A DNA stretch of 64,000 nucleotides from Thunnus maccoyii (lineage: Eukaryota > Chordata > Actinopteri > Scombriformes > Scombridae): positions 30,135,647-30,199,646 of the forward strand of contig NC_056547.1 in assembly GCF_910596095.1 (NCBI RefSeq). The letters run 5' to 3'. The position numbers were made by a program, and so were the translations under genes. The notes under the pieces were generated by a model. That model made no database searches. It saw nothing but the letters and a program-made list of their open reading frames with translations, and had not been told where the DNA came from. Positions 1 through 10,451 of the stretch are shown one piece after another. Numbering within the stretch: the first letter of the stretch is position 1; each line of letters starts with the position of its first letter.

Positions 1-85
1 GAACAACAAAAAAAAATCACACCAAGAGCAGGCATGTAATACACCAGGAGGCCACAGGGAACGCCAGGGTAACGTCTAGGAAACT

Positions 86-594
86 AGGGTCGTATTCAGA
101 CCAAATCCGGCGGTGTGGCGTTCAGCCACAGGGTCAAGTGGAGGTGTGGGGGGGTTGTGGGTGTGTTTATTTGTGCTCTAGAACGTAACCGCTGTGAAAC
201 AGCATTGGTGCTCTCAGCTCTCTCTCTTTTTCTCTCATCTTTTTTTTAAACTGAGTCGAGAAGCTGACAGCAAAGTTTAATTTTACTTTTAACGTTATAA
301 TATAAACAGAAATGTCCTCCCCTCCACCTAGTAACGTCTTTGTCTTCCCTTATGGCAGAGTTTACAGCTCTGATCAGTCTGATCTCCGGCTGTGATTGGC
401 CACCACAGCCTTCAGCCGCAGAGACGTCGGGTTGCGTTTCTCCAAAAGTTGACTCTGGCTCAACTTTCCGGCCGCAGTCCGGTGTGGCGCCGCAGCGGCC
501 AAAACAGCCGCAGACAAAACGCACTACCTCCATTCAAATGAATGGGAGGACTAGTGTTTTCGCCGTACCGCCTGATTTGGTCTGAATACAGCCT
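86..594. mobile_element. Non-autonomous DNA transposon with ~28-bp terminal inverted repeats
   Basis: The left end (86-114) and right end (566-594) are imperfect inverted copies. The left carries CGTATTCAGACCAAATC and the right GATTTGGTCTGAATACAG, followed inward by a GGCGGT/ACCGCC pair. TA dinucleotides flank both ends, which suits a Tc1/mariner-like target duplication, but this is inference. The interior has no convincing transposase. The ORFs at 246-533 (minus) and 340-585 (plus) overlap the inverted ends and look like chance frames. Part of the interior (about 139-215) is closely repeated at 47526-47575 inside a different element. Confidence 0.6.
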
Positions 595-600
595 AAAGGC

Positions 601-1552
601 CTCTCATGCAGTGGCTACAGTCAATGTTGATGAGTCCACTATCAGGAGAACATTGAACATCAATGGTGTGCATGGCAGAGTTGCAAGGAAAAAAGACACT
701 ATTCTCCGAAAAAGAACATTGCTGCCGTCTATGGTTTGTTCAAGACCACGTGGATAAGCCAGAAGGCAATTGGAAAAATGTTCTGTGGATGGATGAGACC
801 AAAAATGAACTTTTTGGCTTGAATGAGTAGTGTTATGTTTGGCAATGAGCAAACACTGAATTCCAGCATAAGAACTTTAACCCATCTGTGAAACATGGTG
901 GTGGTAGTATCATGGTTTGGGCTGCTTTGCTGCCTCTGGACCAGGACAGCTTGCAATCATTGATGGAGCTTTGAGTTCTGAGTTGTACCAGCACATTCTA
1001 CAGGAAAATGTCAAGGTATCTGTCTGTGAACTGAAGCTCAACAGAAAGTAGGTCATGCAGTAAGACAACGACACTAAACGCAAAAGTCGTTCTACCAAAG
1101 AATGGTTAAAGCAGAAGAAAGATAATGTCAAAGTCAAAGTCAAAGTCCTAACCTTAGTCCAATAGAAATGCTGTGGAATGACCTGAAGCATGTAGTTCAT
1201 GCAAAGAAGCCCATCAGCATTCCTGAGTTGAGAATGTTCTGTAAGGAGGAATGGGCAAAAATTCCTCCAAGCTGATGTGCAGTTCTGATAAACAGGTACT
1301 GGAAATGTTTGGTTGAAGTTATTACTGCAAAAGGGGGTCACACCAGTTACTGCAAGCATGGGTTCACATATTTTTTTGATCATTTGCCTCAATAAATAAA
1401 TTAAAAAGTTGGGTTTTTTTTGTCTCATTTGTTTAATTGGGTTCACTTTATCTAGTTTTAGGACTTGTGTAAACATCTGATCATGTTTTAGGTCATATTT
1501 ATGCAGAAATACAGAATATTCTAAAGGGTTCACAAACTTTCAAGCAGCACTG
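601..1552 (+). mobile_element. Truncated, decayed Tc1-like transposon
   Basis: The plus strand carries broken Tc1-family transposase coding sequence. One part at 604-757 translates to helix-turn-helix-like text containing STIRRTLN and NGVHGRVA. Later parts at about 740-1240 include the DDE-region signature around WMDET and the stretch before KEEWAKI. Frameshifts and stops break the frame several times. The right end, GTTCACAAACTTTCAAGCAG at 1528-1547, finishing CACTG at 1552 before TA, matches the ends of a common fish and frog Tc1 family. No matching left end is present, so the copy is truncated. Confidence 0.75.
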
Positions 1553-1664
1553 TAAATCTGTGGGGTCACAGGATCTAATAAGACAGTACATAAATTATAT
1601 GGATTTTTCTGACTGGATGTATGGATAGCTCATAGACGGCTTAGCCAAGGTAGCCTGGTTACCC

Positions 1665-2200
1665 TGATAGACTGTAAAAAATATGGACGTAGCCACTATG
1701 ACGTCACTCACTGGTTTCTGAAGAGTGGTTTTGAGGCTCAAAGTGGGCGGCTCCGGCCGTCGCCATCATGGCAGTGCCTGACTCCGCCTAACTCCTGGCT
1801 AAATCAAAATGGGCAAAGAGGTGGAGCTGAGGCGGGCCGAATGAAGCCTGGTTGCTGAAACAAGCCACTTAGCAGCTAGCAACCTGTCACTCAAAGCGGC
1901 TGTGTTCTTAATTATGCATAACTTTACAGCTTAATAAAATTTAAACGGGTGAGTTATAAAAAACAAATCATCATCTGTACAGTTTTCATGAAAGGGGAAA
2001 TTAGCAATAGAGACCAAAACCGTTAAACTGTGAACATGTTTATTTCTGCTGTAAAGTTGGGCATTTTAACATGGGGGTCTATGGGGATTGACTCCCTTTT
2101 GGAGCCTCAAGTAGCCATTTGAGGAACTGCAGTTTTTGGCACTTCCACATTGGCTTCATTTTTAAGCCCCAGAGGTTGCTGCTTGGTTACCCTGCGGTGT
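1665..2200. repeat. Dispersed teleost interspersed repeat
   Basis: This stretch resembles a repeat common in spiny-rayed fish genomes. Recognisable text is TGGGGGTCTATGGGGATTGA near 2070, then GAGGAACTGCAGTTTTTGGC near 2122 and TTGGCTTCATTTTTAAGCCC near 2150. It has no coding capacity. The class (MITE or SINE) cannot be settled by eye. It lies in the presumed first intron of the minus-strand sacm1l gene. Confidence 0.45.
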
Positions 2201-4364
2201 CACTGTGGTCAGAATGACAAAACAAGAGACCCATAACACTGACTGAGTGCAACGCTATGATTAAAATATGCATATCTCCATAGTGAAACAATCCTGTGTC
2301 TCCTCGTCCCCCTCCCCTCTCTGTGATGGTCAGCTTTGAGTGAAGCTGGTTGGAACAGCTATAAACACATTTGATTTCTGATGTGGTTGGGCAACAGGTA
2401 GTAAGAACCAGTTCTGAGAGAGAAAAATAAAGTTAAAAAGTATTACAGTAAAAGTAATGGTTTGGTCCCTCTGACTGATATATTATTATATATGACATCA
2501 TTAGATTATTAATACTGAAGCATCAGTATGTAAGTAGCATGTTACTGTTGTAGCTGCTGAAGGTGGAGCAAGTTTTACTACTTTATATAGAGTTAGACCA
2601 TAATTTAGCATAAAGTAGCTGTCAGCAGGTGTCCTTGCAGAAACAGAACAGTTGTTTTCCTTTTCCACTGTGGCAAAACTAAACTGTTTCAGTAATGGAG
2701 CTGGGGCAGAAGTTCAGTCAGGAAGACTATCTTTGGATCTTTGTAGTTATACTTCTCATACCATCATGCCTTTCACATTTCTCATGCATGCTCACTCAAT
2801 TTCCTTTGCTGTCATTATCACAGGCTGTCAATTGAGCATCAGCGGTTCACATCAGCTGATCACATCTATTGGCTACACACCTCCATTGTCAGCCTATCAT
2901 CTTGTGGCTGTCTTTTTAAATATGTTTTTCTCCCTCTCTGCCTTTAGTGCTTTCATGCTGCTGTTATGCTCACCCCACCACGTCCCCATTACTGCCAGTC
3001 TCTCGTTTGCAGATTCATCACTTCATCAACCTCATCAGTCTTATCAGTCTCAGCCACCACCACCAATGTCTCGACTCCATGGGATTTATTTTGCTGCTGC
3101 TCAGGACTGATGTCCCTCTATTACACAATGTCCCTGTAGAGTGTAAGCGCCAAAGACTTTTGACAAGACTAATTATCAATATAATCTGTACAATAAACAA
3201 TTATATTTGCTTCATTCACTTGTCTCTCCTGATTGAAATAGTTGTTAGCCAATCAGTCACTGTAGGATGTTTACATTTTTTAAAACAAAAAAGACTAAAA
3301 TGTTATTTTCTACATTTCCTTCCCCCCCCCCAGGTATACTGAAATTGTACCAAACCATGACCCCCAAACCGAGGTATATACTGAACCGTGAATTATATTA
3401 AATAATGTTTTCTGTACATTTTATTTCGGACGTAACGGTCTAAATGTCAAAGCATCTCCACTATGCCAAGAGTGCATTCAAATGGAGAAATACAAAACCC
3501 CTTTAATTTAAAGTCATGTTGAGGCTCAGAAATAAATGATTGTAAATACCAGAATCAGCCTTACAAAACTCCGCATGTTCACATTTATATAAAAGGACCA
3601 GCGCTTCCTGTACAGTCTCAGTTTAAATGTCTAGAGTGACTGAGTAGCACTCTCCATCCTCACAAACTCACGGTCAAAACACTGACGGTCCACCGCCACA
3701 GGACAGGTGGGGGGAAGGACTGGTTGAACTGGGTAGTTAGCACTTTGAATGAGGCGGAGTGTATGAACAAGGGTGTGCCTGTAAGAGTACAGGGCGCTGC
3801 CAACTTTCAATAAAAGTTATGGAGGGCTATAGCTAACGTTAAAATACACCACGTCAGTGTTGGGTTGAATGAGGTTCATTAATTATCATAAGAGTAAAAT
3901 AAACACCTTACGTTTGATTGAAATTTGTGTCATAAAACAGATGTCATATTCTTCACCCTGAATGGAGCTGACGATAGTTTTTTTCTAGCATGATATAATT
4001 GACGACAAACCAATAAACTATTAACCCTCTGCTGCTAGCTAACTCACTGCCTCCATGTTAGCACTGAACGACTGAACTCCTCATTAGTGCTTTTGGTGAG
4101 GAGAGACATTAGGCATTAGGCAGCCTTACACACCGTGTACATGTCTACATAATGATGCAACCAAGATATATTCTTCATAATGAATGAGTGTGGAGTGAAA
4201 CTTGACTGGTTCCTGCTCCTCCAGCCGCTGTGTCATCTATCTGAACGCTGCTTCTCAACCCCAGCTCCCGCTTTTACCTGAGCCTTAAACTCTGCCTCAT
4301 GTTTGGACTTGGAAATAAGAAGAGGGGTTTTTTAAAACCGATTAACTATATTATATGTACTTAC

Positions 4365-4393
4365 AAATTGTATCTCTCGTAGGCGGTCGCCAT
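4365..4393 (-). CDS. sacm1l: First coding exon of SACM1L-like phosphoinositide phosphatase (partial)
   Basis: On the minus strand an ATG at 4393 opens MATAYERYN and is followed directly by a strong splice donor, GTAAGT, at 4364-4359, leaving phase 2. The peptide matches the start of fish SAC1 as I recall it; human SACM1L begins similarly with MATA followed by a Tyr-Glu pair. SAC1 is an ER/Golgi membrane enzyme that dephosphorylates PI4P and other monophosphoinositides. A GC-richer leader lies just upstream on the minus strand (about 4394-4440). No second exon was found between 1 and 4364, so intron 1 must exceed 4.3 kb and the rest of the gene lies left of the window. Only nine residues support the call, so it needs a search. 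Confidence 0.6.
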
Positions 4394-4445
4394 CTTCGCT
4401 CCGTCTACCTGACCTCAGTGACGGCAGCAGAGAGTCTGTGGGTGT
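4394..4445 (-). promoter_or_regulatory. Putative 5' UTR/core promoter of sacm1l
   Basis: This is the minus-strand leader immediately upstream of the ATG at 4393. It is GC-richer than its surroundings, has several CpGs and no TATA box, and reads ...GACGGAGCGAAG into the ATG. It faces away from the host gene that starts near 5.93 kb. The transcription start is not visible. Confidence 0.4.
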
Positions 4446-5069
4446 TGCCAGATACAAGTTACAGAACCGGTTTAAAAGCAGTAGTGCTTATAATGCAGCT
4501 TTTCCTTCCAACCTGGCACCCATGAAAGGGGTGACGCATGACGCCGAGTGTCATATGTTGTTCAGTCCGATGGTTCAATCACAATACAGTGCTCCTATAT
4601 CTGTTTGGATAAATCTGTACATTGGTATAGACGGGTAAAAACATGGCAATTACCCAGGATTTTTAAAAATTCAAATAAGGTGTGAGCGGTGTCTCTGATG
4701 ATATCGCACAGGTGTTATTCAGTTAATTCAGTTATTGTAAAATACTTTGCTCCTTCTGTCACCACACAGATGAAACGACAACTCATCTTTTTTGGGGACT
4801 ATACCTTTAGTCAGACTTTTTGGTACGACCTTAATAAAAAAAAAAAAAAATCTTAAACAGAAAAGTAGATACTCAACTCAAACTCAAAATTGAATTTATT
4901 TATTTATTGGCTGATGAAATATCTCTCAATAAAATGTAATCTTATTTCTTTATTAGCAAAACTTCATATACACGCCAGCAAATTTGCGAAACAGAAACCC
5001 GACGTTACTGTCTTCATGTTCTACTGAAATCCTACACACTAAAATACTGCACAAACTCTAAAGCTGTGA

Positions 5070-5255
5070 TATCTAGAGCCTTGTGTAATTAATTGAATTT
5101 GTAATCGATTTAATTGAATGTTGTTTATTTTTGTTTTGTGTTTTTATGTCTCTATTGATGTGCACTGCCTCGAGCAAAGATTGCCTTATTGCTGTTATTG
5201 GTGATCCTGATGTAAATTCCTTTGTGTAAATAAAGTTTAAATTAAAAAAAAGTAA
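5070..5255 (+). repeat. Probable 3' tail of a non-LTR retroelement
   Basis: The stretch ends in AATAAAGTTTAAATT followed by an A run near 5243. Upstream it carries text typical of fish LINE 3' ends (GATGTGCACTGCCTC, then ATTGCCTTATTGCTG). There is no reading frame. A decayed processed transcript is an alternative. Confidence 0.4.
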
Positions 5256-5902
5256 TTAACAATGGTTCAATCATCGCATGTACGCCACCTAGTGTTTGCT
5301 TGTGGTATAATAATTCAAATATTGATTAGTTGTCGTTTCTGCAAAATTATAACGGTAAACGTCTTGATTAGTTTTGAAGACTATATTATTAGGTTTATCC
5401 TGATTCAGAGTTGAGAGTTTGATACTATCCGGTAAGATGTGTCTTATGATACACAAAAATGCACAAACTATACTGTTCAAATGTTTAAACTCTATCAGGG
5501 TATGTCAACAGGCACAGTGAAGACACTTTTTATTTAAATTAAATTAAAATTAAATTTTAATTTCAAACTATTCACTAGTAACAGTCAAAAATAGATGCAG
5601 TTTTGTTGTTGTTGGCTCACAATTGGAAGAAATTTTCCAAATCGTTTATTTGTTAACTTACTCAAAGTAACCTCGTCTTGTGCCCTCAAAAGATGTGAAG
5701 AAATACGTACATGAAAATTACACGTTAAAGGCTTTGTTTTTAAAAGTATTGTTATACTTTCCCCTTCTTTAGATATACATTTAATTCGTGGTATGTACCG
5801 TATTTATAACAGTTTGTTGTACCGTTCATGATTATGGTAGACGTCAGAAACAGGCAGTGTTTAGGGCACACTTAAAGCACGCGGTGCTGTGGAGGACCCT
5901 GG

Positions 5903-5940
5903 TATATAAGCCAAGGGCGGACTCCTGTTCCGTCTCTGAC
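5903..5940 (+). promoter_or_regulatory. TATA box and pyrimidine-rich start region of the snoRNA host gene
   Basis: A TATATAAG box at 5903-5910 is followed 15-30 bases later by a pyrimidine-rich run (5921-5938, CTCCTGTTCCGTCTCT). This fits the 5'TOP type of start used by many snoRNA host genes. The precise start base is inferred, near 5925-5935. Confidence 0.55.
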
Positions 5941-6911
5941 TTGCTGCTCTCTTTGCAGGAGGACGTGACTATCTACCTTCAGGCACTTATAACGAATTCT
6001 ATTACCCCGTAGGCTATAATGGAAGGTAAGTTGAACGCACGTCGAGTTAATGGCTTGTGCAGGAGTCAGTGGGTGAAATGGGACGATTAGCAGCGTCTGC
6101 AGTAGTATTTACCTCAGCACGTGGTTTGGCTCTCAGACTGCGCTGTAATGGAGGAAAAAAAATTGCCTTCAACCTGTATGCTTTTTGTTCTCCCAACAGA
6201 GAGTGGAACGAGGCTCCTTGAGTCTGTAAAACCGAAGGAGCTCTTGGTGAAGCTTTGTGGAGACGGCTGAACAGAGTGAGTTACAACATAGAGCTGTGGG
6301 GAAACTAACTTAATCAGCTGCAGTTTTTGTTCAGATGCATTTTAAAATATGAATTCCTGGTATGGATGAACAATGCTACAATTTTTAAACACTACAATTT
6401 CTAACTAGAAAAAAAAAGATCTATTTGTTAAAATGCATAGTAACCAATTTTGGTCAGCCTGGATTAAAACAGATTGTATGACACAGATTGGGTACCAAAA
6501 TGCCTTCATAAGTAATTTGAAATGTGAAATTGTACAAATTAAAAATCTTAACATTTAACCCCCTGTTATAGTGAGAAATGACCAACTACAGGACCTCAGG
6601 GTCCTTATTGGTAGCTTTGTACATCTGTGCAGTTTGGTTTTATATTGCATGTGTTTTTAAAAGTAAACTAACAATAAGTCATATTTATTAAAGCATATAA
6701 TAACTTGGCTGTGTAATGGGAACAACCTACTTTTGTGTTTCAAGATCACACTGGAGATGGGCTCAGCCGCTACCTGAGGGGACACTGAGGGGAGATGATG
6801 TCATTCTCTGTGCACTGAGTGATGCTCTTACCTCAAGTGAGCAGTTGGAACTGCAGCCATGACTGGATGGTGAGTGTTGGGTGATGGGATGCAGCTGAAA
6901 TGTTGAAACCA

Positions 6912-6988
6912 GTATGCTACCATGATGATTCACTAGACTAGAGTCTCTGATAATACCATGAAGCTCTTTCACAGTGCACTGAGCATGC
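6912..6988 (+). ncRNA. snord52: C/D-box snoRNA, SNORD52-like copy 1
   Basis: C box ATGATGA is at 6922-6928, D' box CTGA at 6947-6950 and D box CTGA at 6979-6982. GTATGC (6912-6917) pairs with GCATGC (6983-6988) to form the terminal stem. The guide before D', AGACTAGAGTC, is complementary to GACUCUAGUCU in vertebrate 28S rRNA. The base pairing five nucleotides upstream of D' is a U, in agreement with the known SNORD52 target (a 28S Um). The 3' end lies 68 bases before the next exon. The snoRNA would act in the nucleolus with fibrillarin, NOP56, NOP58 and SNU13. Confidence 0.85.
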
Positions 6989-7133
6989 ATATTACTGATT
7001 CTTAGTACAGGTTGTAAAGATGGAACTTCTTGTAACATTGTTTTTGTCCTCATTAGGTGTTAAAAGTGGGATGACTGAAGACACACTGCTCTTCTAAGTA
7101 AGTCTGGGACCTAAAAGCAGCTCTTCTGTCTTG

Positions 7134-7206
7134 TGTGGAATGATGATTTCATAGACTAGAGTCTCTGAACAAAGCATGAAGTTGTTTTCACAGTGCACTG
7201 ACCACA
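7134..7206 (+). ncRNA. snord52: C/D-box snoRNA, SNORD52-like copy 2
   Basis: C box ATGATGA is at 7140-7146, D' CTGA at 7165-7168 and D CTGA at 7198-7201, closed by TGTGG (7134-7138) pairing with CCACA (7202-7206). The guide AGACTAGAGTC at 7153-7163 is identical to that of the copy in the preceding intron, and the D-box flank ACAGTGCACTGA is also shared. The middle and the terminal stem differ, so this is an older duplicate rather than an assembly artefact. The distance to the annotated next exon (379 bases) is long, which hints at an unannotated exon near 7297. Confidence 0.85.
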
Positions 7207-7940
7207 GAGACCACACCAGTGCTCTTGTATGTCTTAACCCATTTAATGCAGATCATCATCAGCTTGTATTGCTGACCTGCTTTATAAATTTCCCAGCCCT
7301 TAAGACAGCACTGTCTGTTTCACAATTAATGTGGTATGTAGATAGTTCAGATTTTATGCATTAAGGTAATGAGCTATCGAACTGATTTCTAATGTACAAT
7401 AGAAGGGAATGGCTTATTCCTTAAACTCAACCAGTCTTCATAAACTAGAAACCTCCCTCCAAAATGTCAAGTGTAACTATAGTAAATGGGCTAAAACATT
7501 CAAAAGTGTGTGTGGTTGCTTGAATTAAGTGTTTTGGGGGTTTTTGGTCATGTGATGGTATTAATGGTATCATTTTGTCTTATAGCTCCCCTGCACACTG
7601 ACAGAAGCCAGCCTCAGTTTCACAGCTGTGTAAGTACCAACTCATCTGGATTTTGAGCTCTACTGAGATGGGATTCATTTTCAAGAGTTGGGTGTAATGG
7701 GACAGAACATTGGTGCAGTAATAAGATCCTTGGTTTAATAGATTCCCCACTGTGCCTCCAGGGTGCAGATGAATTTTGAAATCAAAGGTTGTCTGGACAG
7801 GACTGACTTATGAGATCATTAGTGTACCAAATGTGTATATGTGACAAATGAATACTGGGCTGAAATCACCCAACCACCTCCTTAGAGGAATATATTCCAT
7901 CCAAATGAGGATTCAAAAGGCTTTGGTCCTGTAGCTTTCT

Positions 7941-8026
7941 GTCTGAGTTTGGTCAATGATGATTCAGTTTTTCGGTTCGACTGATGTTCACTGAAGTTTA
8001 CTCGCAGCGCACTGAGACACTCAGAC
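7941..8026 (+). ncRNA. snord48: C/D-box snoRNA, SNORD48-like
   Basis: C box ATGATGA is at 7956-7962, D' CTGA at 7981-7984 and D CTGA at 8012-8015. GTCTGAGT (7941-7948) pairs perfectly with ACTCAGAC (8019-8026), and an inner GTC/GAC pair adjoins the C and D boxes. The guide before D contains CGCAGCGC, as in human SNORD48, and the base five upstream of D pairs with a C, consistent with SNORD48's 28S Cm target. The 3' end is 66 bases before the next exon. The sequence before D' shows no target I recognise. Confidence 0.8.
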
Positions 8027-8529
8027 TGTTAAAGTTTCTGTTGAAGAATTTGTAGAAGTTGAATACGACTAATGAACTCATTTTCTTTCCAGTGTGACTG
8101 CGGCAAGCCTAGCTGGATGACTGAGGATACGATGAATTGCCCAGGTTGGTATTGATGTGACAGGAAATAGGCTTGGCTGAGTTTCCTCACAGGACTTCTT
8201 GTTAATTAGACTGCATGATGTTAACCTGAAGATTCACTGTCTCTCCACAGGTGCTGCAACTTGAGTTGGGACTGCTGCAAGCTTCACCAAAGTTCTTAGA
8301 TGGGTCAAGTGATCCAGGAAATGAAAGTATTTGTAACTTGGAGGCAGGATATTTTCCATCATTGTCATTCATTTCAATGTCAGCCTCTGAAAACGGGCTC
8401 TTTTAATATGTTGAAGTATCCTGTGCTTTCAAGAGTTGGTTTTCTGTAACTTTTTCTCCTTTTGGTTGTAAGCTTTCCCCACCTGTTAAAATGTCTAACC
8501 CTCATGCAAATGTATTTATGAAAAATACA

Positions 8530-8535
8530 AATAAA
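8530..8535 (+). terminator. Polyadenylation signal of the snoRNA host gene
   Basis: AATAAA followed after about 25 bases by G/T-rich sequence (GTGAGGTTTTTGTTG). It is placed to end the last SNHG32-like exon. Confidence 0.55.
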
Positions 8536-9419
8536 TGGTTGGCAACACAAGGAGTGAGGTTTTTGTTGATAGCAGGTTTGATTACAATAAAATTAATCAC
8601 AAGAAGCCCAGCTGGGAGGTGCTCTACATTATTGTGGATCTTTTACATTGTTACTGTAGGTGAACTGGACTTTGGGGTTGTCTAATGTGCTATGTTAAAT
8701 GTAGTGGTAGAGAGTAACCTTAAAGTTTTAAGCTGAGTAAAGTGGAAGTGAAACTTCTGGCTAGTTCATGTTACTTGCTGAACATTTAGTTCATTGTCTT
8801 AGGTAAAGCTACCAAGATGTATAGAAAATGGATGAAACTGGCTCTACTTCAATCAGTTCTAATCCAAGTGGGCCTTTCTGTGTTATGACTTTTCAGTTTT
8901 ATATTTAATCTAAATTTGAATGCAACATTTCCATTTGAAAGTATTTTACATTGTTCAACTTCAGTAAATGCTCAGAATACAGTTTATACCACTAATTAAA
9001 GGTACAGTATTTTATTATGGTAAACTTGTACTATGTGGCTAACGCTATCTGGAATGGGTTGGTCTACAGAAATAACATTTGACTTCTTGTTTACGCGAGT
9101 ACAGTCACGAAAGGAAGCCAATCTGATGGTTATAAAATGACTCTTGTACACGTGTCTAGCTGCAATGAAATCATCTAGTAGCATGTTTCCAAGAGCTGAA
9201 GCATATGTAGGCCTATAGTACTGTGCTGTGTATATACGCACGCACAGGAGGCCTGTATTTTAGTAATGTCGCTGAGGTCAGTTAAAGACTACATATACCT
9301 GTGTAAGCTTGGAATAAGTTCAGCATAGTGAATTTTGTTGTTGCGTAGTAACTCGAATGTGATCAGAATATAACAGATACAAACGGTCAGCCATGGTTTT
9401 ATTTTGAAGGTTGAAACCG

Positions 9420-10451
9420 AACCGGTAGTCCGTCGTCTTTGTTCTTGTTATTAGGTAAACGTTTCAGTAACCTGCTGGCGAACCTTTCTCTGCTGGCTAG
9501 CAGTGTCGTCAGCTGGCTGAGGTTGGAAGCTGACTTTAATTCGAATGTAAGGGATGAAATATCTTTGCGAGTTTTTAAACCGGCATCTCGAAGTTACAGA
9601 ACCCGATCTGTGTCGAGTTAACATTCTCTGACGCCAACAAGGAGAGCTAGCAGGCAAACTAACGTTAGCTAACGTTAACGTGAAGGTGAGCATTCAACGT
9701 TATATATTATCAGAGTACTTACCGCACCTTAGAGACAAATGTCTTCCCTGGATTATAAAGTTAAATTGCCTATGTAGTGACAAACCCCAGGTTAGCTCTG
9801 ACAACTAACTAACGTTAGACCTGTGTAACAGTGGCTAACTCTTGCTGATGTTGACGTGGAATTGGAAAGAAGATTTAATGCTTGAACTAATTGTTAATGT
9901 ATTTCCTTTTGTTTACAGGTACGAAGAGTTAAGCAGTGTGAATCGAGAAACACTGAAAAAAGTTTAAAAAGTTTGTCTAGCAACAACGTTAACTAGCTGA
10001 CGTCATTAAGCTGAAGCCTTGCCTTTGGTCAACTCTCTTCATTTAGTTAGCAAGTGCTAACTTCTGAACGAGGCAACCTAATGTTGAGTTATTGAAAGCA
10101 ACATTGGTAGCTCCAAATGTTGCCAAGCTAATTCAAAGACATGTAGACCAGAGACGTGCGTTATCAATGCTGTCGTTTCATTTAGGAAACTGTGAGTAAT
10201 GTAAAAGGGGGGGTCACCCCTAGGTTCTGTTGAACTGCTGTAACACACCCACAGGTGTGTCTATGGCTTTAGGACGTCATTTTGCCCTGGCCTGAATCCT
10301 TGTGAACAAGTATTACAACTTAAGTGAACTTGCAGTACATACATGCTTTTCCAGTAAGCTCACAGGGCTTCCCAGCTATCAAAAGTCAGAGGAGCAGAGA
10401 ACCAAGTGTCTTCTGATCTTAATTCAACTGCAACAAGCCTGGTGAGAAACC
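9420..10451 (+). promoter_or_regulatory. 5' UTR and promoter region of the C6orf47 homologue
   Basis: A CpG-containing stretch around 9420-9690 carries repeated CTAACGTTA motifs. A donor (GTGAGC) at 9686 follows a likely non-coding first exon, and an acceptor (TTTACAG) ends at 9918. The exon starting at 9919 may run unbroken into the coding sequence at 10452; further small introns cannot be excluded. There is no clear TATA box. Confidence 0.5.

Larger units (their letters stand above)
5930..8550 (+). ncRNA. snhg32: snoRNA host gene, SNHG32 (C6orf48)-like
   Basis: This is a spliced plus-strand transcript with short exons and no long ORF. Inferred exons are ~5930-6025, 6200-6275, 6745-6836, 7057-7097, 7586-7629, 8093-8144 and 8251-~8550. 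Every internal boundary is GT...AG (for example GTAAGT at 6026 and 7098, CCACAG before 8251). An AATAAA at 8530-8535, followed by G/T-rich sequence, marks the 3' end. Three introns hold C/D snoRNAs; two of them end 66-68 bases before the next exon, the usual spacing for co-transcriptional processing. SNORD52- and SNORD48-type guides together identify the human SNHG32 arrangement. The exons probably have little function beyond carrying the snoRNAs. A cryptic exon at 7297-7333 (TTCCCAG before it, GTATGT after it) is possible. The first and last boundaries are approximate. Confidence 0.75.

Noticed and set aside
910-1533. 207-residue minus-strand ORF
   Set aside because: It is antisense to Tc1 transposase remnants on the plus strand.
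2652-3342. 152- and 131-residue plus-strand ORFs
   Set aside because: They overlap in different frames, show no domain or codon signal, and lie in the presumed sacm1l intron.
6791-6830. GATGATG...CTGA motif in the third SNHG32-like exon, resembling a snoRNA
   Set aside because: The C-like and D-like boxes are only about 25 bases apart, too short for a C/D snoRNA, and it lies in an exon. It may be a relic of the duplicated snoRNA, but nothing supports function.
8145-8250. Possible fourth snoRNA in the last short intron (GATGTGA and CTGA motifs)
   Set aside because: There is no proper RUGAUGA box or terminal stem, and the intron is too short to leave the usual spacing to the acceptor.
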